DNA of 9,679 bases from Thermoleophilia bacterium. Lineage in GTDB: Bacteria; Actinomycetota; Thermoleophilia; Gaiellales; Gaiellaceae. Under the pieces are notes generated by a model, which was not told the origin of the DNA, searched no databases, and worked only from the letters and a program-made list of their open reading frames with translations. The stretch lies in contig JAICLM010000067.1 in NCBI GenBank assembly GCA_025927435.1, positions 1 to 9,679 on the forward strand. The letters run 5' to 3'. Position 1 is the stretch's first letter. Each line of letters begins with the position of its first letter. Both the position numbers and the translations under genes were made by a program. Positions 4,783-9,679 of the stretch are shown one piece after another.

Positions 4783-7262
4783 TCGCAGGCGCGGCGCCAT
4801 CCGAGCACGCAGGGGCGGGCCGGTGGCCCCACCTCAGGCTGCGCTGGGGCGCGGCCGCGGTCGTGGCGGTCGGTGCGCCGGCCCTCGTCACGCTGCTTGC
4901 CTTCACGAGCGTCCGTACCGTTGTTCCGGGCTTGCTCTACGTGGTCGCGATCATCCTGGCCACCGTGGTCGGCGGCCGCATCGGCGGTCTCGTCGCCGTC
5001 GTCGCCTCCGCCTTCCCCTTCTTCTACTTCTTCGCGTCGCGCTACGACCGGGGGGAGCTGAACGCCGAGGGCGCCACCGCTCTCATCGTGTTCGTCGTCG
5101 CGGCGCTGTTCGGCAGCGAGGTGCTCGGGCGCGAGCGGGCGGCCCGCGAGCGTGCGGAGCTCGCCATGCGGCAGAGCGCGAGCGCGCTCGACGCGGCGAC
5201 GCGGCTGCAGTACGTCGCGGACGCGCTCTCGACCGTGCACACGCCCCAGGAGGTGCTCGACGCAGTGCTCACCGAGGGCGTCCGCGCAGCCGAGGCGCGC
5301 GGCGGGCTGATCGCAACGATGAGCGACGACGGCGAGTGGCTCGAGGTGATCGCGTCGCGAGGCTACGACCTGCGGTACATCGAGCCGTTCCGGCGCTTTC
5401 CGGTCAGCGGGAACTACCCGCTCTCGGAGGCGGTGCGGACCGGGGAGGGAGTGTTCATCGGCTCGGAGGCGGAGCGGGACGAGCGCTATCCGGAGTTGAT
5501 CGGCCGCTCGCAACCGGGCCACGGCCTCGTCTGTGTCCCGCTGATCGGCGAGCGCGGCACGATCGGCGGGCTCGTCTTCTCGTTCCCGACCGACCAGGAG
5601 TTCACGCCCGAGCGCCGGGCGCTGAAGATCGCGCTGGGGAGACAGGCGGCGCTGGCTCTCGAACGGGCGCGCTTCTCGGCGGCCGAGCGGACTCTGCGCG
5701 AGCGGCTCTCCTTCCTCGGCGAGGCGACTGCGCTGCTCACCTCGTCCCTCGAGCTCGACCGGACCCTCGAGCGCCTCACCGAGCTCGCGGTTCCGCTGCT
5801 CGCCGACTGGTGCACGATCTCGATGCTCGTTGAGGAAACCGGGGAGATCGAGCAGATCGTCGTGGCTCACCAGGATCCCGAGCGCAGGCGCTGGGCCGAG
5901 GAGATGCGCGAAGGCTCCCGCACGGTCCGGATCGACGACGAGTTCGACCTCACGGCGCAGGTGATCCGCAGCGGCGAGTCGGTCTTTCTCCGCGAGATCC
6001 CGCAGGAGCTGCTGGACGAGGCCGTGCAGCGCGATCCCAATGCGGCCCGGGCGCTCGAGCAGATCACTCTCCGGAGCGCGATCACCGTGCCGCTCCTCGC
6101 GGGCGAGCGGATCTTCGGCGCGCTGACGCTCGTCTCGGAGACCCGTGAGCTCGAGGACTCCGAGTTCGAGCTCGCGCAGGAGCTCGCCGCGCGCGCCGCG
6201 ATCGCCGTCGAGAACGCGAGGCTCTACCGGGAAGCCGAGCGCCGCGCAGAGGCCGCGCTTGCCCTCGCGTACGTGGGCGACGGCGTCGTCCTGCTCGACC
6301 GCGACGGGCGCGTCCGCTTCTGGAACTCGGCGGCCGCGGCGATCACCGGCGTCCGGGAGGCGGACGCGGTCGGACGGCATCCGGCCGAAGTCGTGCCGAA
6401 GTGGGAGGAGCTGACCCGGCTGGCGGCGCTCGCCGACGCCGCCACGCCCGAGCGCGCGCGCTCCGTGACGGTGCCGATCGAGACCGCGTCGGGCGACCGC
6501 TGGGTCGCGGTCACCGGCGTCGCCTTCGACGAGGGCGTCGTCTACGCGCTGCGCGACGTCAGCGACGAGCAGGCGCTCGAGCGCGCGCGGAGCGATTTCG
6601 TCGCGACCGCCTCGCACGAGCTCCGCACGCCGCTCGCGGCGGTCTACGGCGCGGCCCGTACCCTGCGGCGCACCGACATCGAGATCCCGGACGAGCAGCG
6701 GGAGCGGTTCCTCGACATCATCGTGAGCGAGACCGAGCGGCTGACGGCGATCGTCTCCCAGATCCTGCTCGCCGGCCAGCTCGAGGAGGGTCGCGTGGAC
6801 GTCACGACGACGGCCACCGACCTGCAGCCGCTCGCCGAGAGCGTGCTCGACTCCGCGCGCCTGCGCGCGCCCGAGCAGATCGAGCTGCGGCTGGAGCAGA
6901 ACGGCGATCGCGCGGTCGCTCTTGCCGACGAGGACAAGCTCCGCCAGGTGCTCGTCAACCTGCTCGACAACGCGATCAAGTACTCACCAGACGGCGGAGA
7001 CGTGACGGTCGAGCTCAACGGAGGGCACGGTCGCGTCCGTCTGGCGGTGCGCGATCGCGGGCTCGGCATTCCGCCGGGCGAGCAGGAGCGGATCTTCGAG
7101 AAGTTCTACCGGCTCGATCCGGCGCTCACGCGCGGCGTCGGCGGCAGCGGGCTCGGCCTCTTCATTTCCCGCGAGCTGGTCTCCCGGATGGGGGGCAGCC
7201 TCACCGTTCGCTCGCAACCAGGCGAGGGTGCTGCGTTCGTGGTGGACCTGCCCGCCGCTTAG
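4779..7262 (+). CDS. Membrane sensor histidine kinase, DUF4118-GAF-GAF-PAS-HisKA-HATPase
   Basis: This 827-residue kinase starts at a TTG overlapping the upstream receiver stop. Residues 24-113 hold four hydrophobic segments resembling DUF4118, the membrane module of KdpD. A short charged linker leads to a first GAF domain (about 143-304), a second GAF (about 308-484, with C345 in an ADWCTI segment) and a PAS domain (about 493-600, with an RFWNSAAAAITG core). The kinase core is intact: H613 in SHELRTP, N731 in LLDNAIKYSPDGG (N box), D759 in DRGLGIP (G1), FEKFYRL (F box), and G791 and G793 in GSGLGLF (G2). It should autophosphorylate at H613 and pass phosphate to a receiver, probably the single-domain regulator just upstream. 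The OmpR-type regulator 37 bp downstream is a possible second target. There is no periplasmic sensor domain, so the signal is likely cytosolic or within the membrane. The KdpD USP and KdpD domains are absent, so this is not KdpD. Confidence 0.92.
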   Translation: MIAGAAPSEHAGAGRWPHLRLRWGAAAVVAVGAPALVTLLAFTSVRTVVPGLLYVVAIILATVVGGRIGGLVAVVASAFPFFYFFASRYDRGELNAEGATALIVFVVAALFGSEVLGRERAARERAELAMRQSASALDAATRLQYVADALSTVHTPQEVLDAVLTEGVRAAEARGGLIATMSDDGEWLEVIASRGYDLRYIEPFRRFPVSGNYPLSEAVRTGEGVFIGSEAERDERYPELIGRSQPGHGLVCVPLIGERGTIGGLVFSFPTDQEFTPERRALKIALGRQAALALERARFSAAERTLRERLSFLGEATALLTSSLELDRTLERLTELAVPLLADWCTISMLVEETGEIEQIVVAHQDPERRRWAEEMREGSRTVRIDDEFDLTAQVIRSGESVFLREIPQELLDEAVQRDPNAARALEQITLRSAITVPLLAGERIFGALTLVSETRELEDSEFELAQELAARAAIAVENARLYREAERRAEAALALAYVGDGVVLLDRDGRVRFWNSAAAAITGVREADAVGRHPAEVVPKWEELTRLAALADAATPERARSVTVPIETASGDRWVAVTGVAFDEGVVYALRDVSDEQALERARSDFVATASHELRTPLAAVYGAARTLRRTDIEIPDEQRERFLDIIVSETERLTAIVSQILLAGQLEEGRVDVTTTATDLQPLAESVLDSARLRAPEQIELRLEQNGDRAVALADEDKLRQVLVNLLDNAIKYSPDGGDVTVELNGGHGRVRLAVRDRGLGIPPGEQERIFEKFYRLDPALTRGVGGSGLGLFISRELVSRMGGSLTVRSQPGEGAAFVVDLPAA

Positions 7263-7299
7263 GGGGATCTCACCTCAAACGGCAAACTTAAGAGACGAA

Positions 7300-7974
7300 A
7301 TGCTCGTTCTCGTTGCAGACGACGACCGTGCGGTGCGCGAGGCGCTCGAGCGCGCCCTGCAGCTGCACGGCTACGAGGTTGCGCTTGCGTCCGACGGCGA
7401 CACGGCGCTCACCGCGGTGGACGCGCGCACGCCTGACGCAGTCGTGCTCGACGTGATGATACCCGGGCTCGACGGCCTCGACGTGACGCGGCGCCTGCGC
7501 CGGCAGGGGAACCGCATCCCGATCCTCCTGCTCACGGCGCGCGACGCGATCGGCGACCGGGTAGAAGGGCTCGACGCCGGCGCCGACGACTATCTCCCCA
7601 AGCCGTACGACCTCGAGGAGCTGCTCGCGCGGCTCCGTGCGCTCCTGCGCCGCTCGAAGCCGGAGGAGCCGGGCGCGGTCCTCCGCTTCGCTGACCTGAG
7701 CCTCGACCTCGGCTCGATGGACGCGCGGCGCGGCAGCCGCCGGTTCGAGCTAACGACGACGGAGGCGCACCTGCTGGAGCTGTTCATGCGCAACCCGCGC
7801 CAGGTGTTACCGCGCTCGCTCATCTACGAGCGTGTCTGGGGCTACGACTTCAGCCACTCCTCGAACGCGCTCGACGTCTACGTCGGCTATCTCCGCCGCA
7901 AGACCGAGGCCGAGGACGAGCCGCGCCTCATCCACACCGTCCGCGGCACGGGCTACGTGCTGCGCGAGCCGTGA
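7300..7974 (+). CDS. OmpR/PhoB-family response regulator (winged-helix)
   Basis: This is a 224-residue transcription factor of normal family length. The receiver spans about 1-118, with D7, D8 and D9 (VADDDR) in the acidic pocket, D51 (VVLDVMIPG) as phospho-acceptor, T79 (LLLTAR) and K101 (LPKPYD). The winged-helix DNA-binding domain spans about 127-222 and includes FELTTTEAHLLELFM, a VWGYDF turn, NALDVYVGYLRRK as recognition-helix region and a TVRGTGYVL wing. It resembles MprA/PhoP/TcrA-type actinobacterial regulators. The ATG at 7300 is chosen because MLVLVADDD begins the first receiver strand directly. The frame reaches 7228, but that would overlap the kinase end. A weak AAGAG lies about 5 bases upstream. 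It overlaps the next kinase by 4 bp (GTGA), so the two form a cognate pair. Confidence 0.95.
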   Translation: MLVLVADDDRAVREALERALQLHGYEVALASDGDTALTAVDARTPDAVVLDVMIPGLDGLDVTRRLRRQGNRIPILLLTARDAIGDRVEGLDAGADDYLPKPYDLEELLARLRALLRRSKPEEPGAVLRFADLSLDLGSMDARRGSRRFELTTTEAHLLELFMRNPRQVLPRSLIYERVWGYDFSHSSNALDVYVGYLRRKTEAEDEPRLIHTVRGTGYVLREP

Positions 7975-9317
7975 CCCTTCGCCTCCGCCTGACGCTCGTC
8001 GCGGCCGGGGTCGTGGCGATCGTTGTCGCGCTCGTCTGCGCGACGACGTATTTCGTCATGCGGCACGAGCTGCAATCACAGCTCGACAGCTCGCTCAGGG
8101 GAGAGGTTCAAGCGGTTCAGGTCAACCCGAATGCGTACACCAGCCCGCAGGACTTCGGGGGGAACCTCGTCGAGGTGATCGACCCGAACGGGCACGTGGA
8201 AGCGGCGAGCTATAGCGTCACGCCGGATGCGCGCGTGCGCGCGGTCGCTGCCGGTAGAAGCCGGGGCTTCTATCGGGACATAACCGCGCATAACCCCGTC
8301 ACCGGCGAGGCGGTTCATCTCCGCGAGCTCGTCCTACCCATCCCCGCGCTCTTCGGTGCTAGCGGCGCGGTGATCGGATACAAGAATCTGCAGGAGACCG
8401 ACCGGACCCTTGGTCGGCTGCGATTCATCCTTATCCTCGTCTCCCTGGGCGGAATCGCTGCAGCGGCCGCAGCGGGCGCTCTTGTCTCCGGCGCGGCACT
8501 CGCACCGGTACGACGTCTGACTGCAGCCGCGGAACGGATCGCACGGACGGGCGAGCCGAGCGAGCGCGTACCGGAAGGAGGCCAGGACGAGCTTGGGCGC
8601 CTCGGCGCGTCCTTCAACACGATGCTCGCCTCGCTCGAGGAGTCGCTCGAGACGCAGCGTCGCTTCGTCGCCGACGCCTCGCACGAGCTCCGGACGCCGT
8701 TGACGAGCCTGCAGACGAACATCGACGTGCTGCGCGGCGACATCGCGCTCGAACCGGAGCAGCGCCGGAGGCTGCTCGACGATCTCCACCGGGAGTCGCA
8801 GGAGATGCGGGGACTCATCGCCGGGCTGCTCGAGCTCGCCCGCGGCGGGGCGCAGATTGAGAAGGAGGAGTTCCAGCTCGACGAGGTCGTGGAGGACGTG
8901 GTCGAGCGGGCACGCTCGCGCTTCCCCCAGGTGTCCTGGCGAAGCAACCGCCTCGAGCCGACGGTCGTCGACGGCTATCGCGACCGGATGGAGCGCGCTG
9001 TCTGGAACCTGCTCGAGAACGCGGGCAAGTGGAGCGGGGACGGCGGCTCGGTCGAGGTCTCGCTCGCCGGCGGCGAGCTGCGGGTGCGCGATCACGGGCC
9101 GGGATTCGCCGACGAGGACCGGCCGCTCGTGTTCGACCGCTTCTACCGCTCGGCCGCGGCCCGGTCTATGCCCGGCGCCGGGCTCGGCCTCGCGATCGTC
9201 CGCGAGGTGGCCGAGGCGCACGGCGGCACGGTCGAGGCGGCCAATGCCGAGGACGGCGGAGCGGTGGTGCGCCTGAGCCTCAACGGGGCGGTGCGCAGCT
9301 CTCACCCGGACTCTTAG
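7971..9317 (+). CDS. HAMP-containing sensor histidine kinase (MprB/BaeS-like)
   Basis: This 448-residue kinase has the classical layout: membrane segment 1 at about 8-29, an extracytoplasmic sensor region of about 120 residues (30-150), membrane segment 2 at about 152-174, and HAMP at about 174-228 (APVRRLTAAAERIA ... DELGRLGASFNTML). HisKA carries H238 in ASHELRTPL. The HATPase domain has N346 and N350 in NLLENA, D374 in DHGPG, FDRFYRS and G402-AGLGLAI. All catalytic residues are present. The G1 motif is D-H-G-P-G, the form common in the actinobacterial MprB/PhoR/TcrS group. The sensor region (PQDFGGNLVEVIDPNGHV...) resembles the double-strand dCache/PAS-like sensor of that group, but the ligand is unknown. 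The GTG at 7971 overlaps the regulator TGA by 4 bp, which supports translational coupling. Phosphate should pass from H238 to D51 of the OmpR-type protein. Confidence 0.94.
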   Translation: MTLRLRLTLVAAGVVAIVVALVCATTYFVMRHELQSQLDSSLRGEVQAVQVNPNAYTSPQDFGGNLVEVIDPNGHVEAASYSVTPDARVRAVAAGRSRGFYRDITAHNPVTGEAVHLRELVLPIPALFGASGAVIGYKNLQETDRTLGRLRFILILVSLGGIAAAAAAGALVSGAALAPVRRLTAAAERIARTGEPSERVPEGGQDELGRLGASFNTMLASLEESLETQRRFVADASHELRTPLTSLQTNIDVLRGDIALEPEQRRRLLDDLHRESQEMRGLIAGLLELARGGAQIEKEEFQLDEVVEDVVERARSRFPQVSWRSNRLEPTVVDGYRDRMERAVWNLLENAGKWSGDGGSVEVSLAGGELRVRDHGPGFADEDRPLVFDRFYRSAAARSMPGAGLGLAIVREVAEAHGGTVEAANAEDGGAVVRLSLNGAVRSSHPDS

Positions 9318-9338
9318 GGTGTTTTAATCCTTTCGTGA

Positions 9339-9359
9339 TTCGATGCGTCTTGCATCGAA
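9339..9359. terminator. Short hairpin after the second histidine kinase, possible terminator
   Basis: Perfect 8-base arms TTCGATGC (9339-9346) and GCATCGAA (9352-9359) enclose a 5-base loop, starting 22 bases after the kinase stop. The preceding stretch (GTTTTAATCCTTTCG) is unusually AT-rich for this DNA. There is no T-tract after the hairpin in either direction, so termination is inferred from position and symmetry. A protein-binding site is also possible. Confidence 0.45.
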
Positions 9360-9372
9360 CCCCTCCCGGCTC

Positions 9373-9395
9373 GGCCGCTACGGCGGGCCGCGGCC
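9373..9395. repeat. Small GC-only inverted repeat in the convergent intergenic region
   Basis: Arms GGCCGC (9373-9378) and GCGGCC (9390-9395) surround an 11-base loop. In DNA this GC-rich a 6-base palindrome can arise by chance. It is listed because it stands between two stronger hairpins. Confidence 0.3.
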
Positions 9396-9399
9396 AGCC

Positions 9400-9445
9400 C
9401 GGTCCGGCGTCTTCCCGGATCCCCTGCGGTGAAGGCGCCGGACTG
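9400..9445. terminator. Long hairpin between convergent genes, probable bidirectional terminator
   Basis: Positions 9402-9414 pair with 9431-9443 over 13 bases, with one T:G wobble (9410/9435). 9401 with 9444 (wobble) and 9400 with 9445 extend this to 15. Inside the 16-base loop, 9415-9417 can pair with 9427-9429. It lies 16 bases beyond the stop of the minus-strand gene (9462) and 82 bases beyond the kinase stop (9317), which suits a shared terminator. No T-tract is present. Confidence 0.55.
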
Positions 9446-9461
9446 AGCGGCAGGTAGCCGG

Positions 9462-9679
9462 CTAGAGCACGCTCAGCTCCTGGTCGTACTCCGGCAGGAG
9501 ATCGCGGTCGCCCCCGTTCACTCGATCGCCGGGACGAAGGGGCACGACGACGCGAATCCTGCCGCCGCGCACGAACCCGACCCGGTCCGGCCCGACCTCG
9601 AGCGGCTCGTATTCGGCCGCGAACGCCTTCGGCCGCTCCATGCGCAGGTGCAACACCCGGCGCAGCAGGTGTGCCTTCA
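9462..9679 (-). CDS. treY: Probable malto-oligosyltrehalose synthase (TreY), C-terminal end only
   Basis: On the minus strand the frame is open from the right window edge to a TAG at 9462-9464, giving the last 72 or so residues. The visible text runs KAHLLRRVLHLRMERPKAF, then EYEPLEVGPDRVGFVRGG and RIRVVVPLRPG. This resembles the end of GH13 family TreY enzymes, where an LRLRRERP-x-x-F helix precedes the small C-terminal beta domain (typically Y-x-PL...VVAFARG). TreY rearranges the reducing end of maltodextrins into an alpha-1,1 trehalosyl unit in the cytosol, and TreZ then releases trehalose. No catalytic residue falls within this fragment, so the name rests on C-terminal likeness recalled from the family; another GH13 enzyme is possible. 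GTG 9656 and ATG 9641 inside the frame are not starts. The gene converges on the histidine kinase operon and is probably unrelated to it. Confidence 0.55.
   Translation of the reverse strand, partial: KAHLLRRVLHLRMERPKAFAAEYEPLEVGPDRVGFVRGGRIRVVVPLRPGDRVNGGDRDLLPEYDQELSVL

Noticed and set aside
4665..6617. A 650-residue open frame on the minus strand, antisense to the large histidine kinase.
   Set aside because: The composition is Arg/Asp/Glu/Ala-rich with no recognisable motif, and it mirrors a kinase with all catalytic boxes. Antisense frames stay open because strong G/C at third positions removes stop codons.
7263..7299. Separate promoter for the OmpR-type regulator in the AT-richer 37-bp gap after the large kinase.
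   Set aside because: CAAACT is a poor -10 and there is no -35 at the right distance. Readthrough from the kinase gene is the simpler explanation.
1..9679. Mobile element, CRISPR array, tRNA, toxin-antitoxin or defence genes.
   Set aside because: No transposase or integrase motifs, direct-repeat arrays, cloverleaf-like sequence or nuclease/NTPase defence domains were found by reading both strands. The codon character is uniform throughout, with no sign of recent transfer.

Overview
The window is very GC-rich, tightly packed DNA that looks actinobacterial. Strong G/C preference at third codon positions, GTG/TTG starts, leaderless-looking promoters and OmpR-type/GAF-rich two-component genes suggest the class Thermoleophilia (Solirubrobacterales or Gaiellales). 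That placement is inference, because no rRNA or other marker gene is present.

Layout, left to right. (1) Positions 1-435, plus strand: the 3' end of a GlmS-like SIS-domain sugar-phosphate gene, cut by the window edge. (2) Positions 436-481: two consecutive hairpins between convergent genes. (3) Positions 498-2046, minus strand: a small unrecognised secreted protein and, upstream of it, a multi-pass flippase-like (LPG synthase TM / UPF0104) membrane protein. (4) Positions 2047-2101: a 55-bp divergent intergenic region with a -10-like box just before each start codon. (5) Positions 2102-4137, plus strand: an extended-SDR sugar-nucleotide epimerase overlapping a family 2 glycosyltransferase, a probable surface-glycan pair. 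(6) Positions about 4255-9317, plus strand: four signalling genes in a row, namely a receiver-only response regulator, an 827-residue membrane histidine kinase (DUF4118-GAF-GAF-PAS-HisKA-HATPase), an OmpR-family regulator and a classical HAMP histidine kinase. (7) Positions 9318-9461: a convergent intergenic region holding three hairpins. (8) Positions 9462-9679, minus strand: the C-terminal end of a probable malto-oligosyltrehalose synthase, cut by the window edge.

How they may work together: the epimerase, glycosyltransferase and divergent flippase-like protein fit a small envelope-glycan group. The four signalling genes form two receiver/kinase pairs. Overlapping stop/start codons link epimerase to glycosyltransferase, receiver to large kinase, and OmpR regulator to second kinase. 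Only 37 bp separate the two pairs, so one transcript is likely. A link between signalling and the neighbouring glycan or trehalose genes is only suggested by position.

I found no rRNA, tRNA, CRISPR array, mobile element or obvious new defence-like system. The most unusual parts are the double two-component cassette, the paired leaderless-type promoters and the structured convergent intergenic regions.
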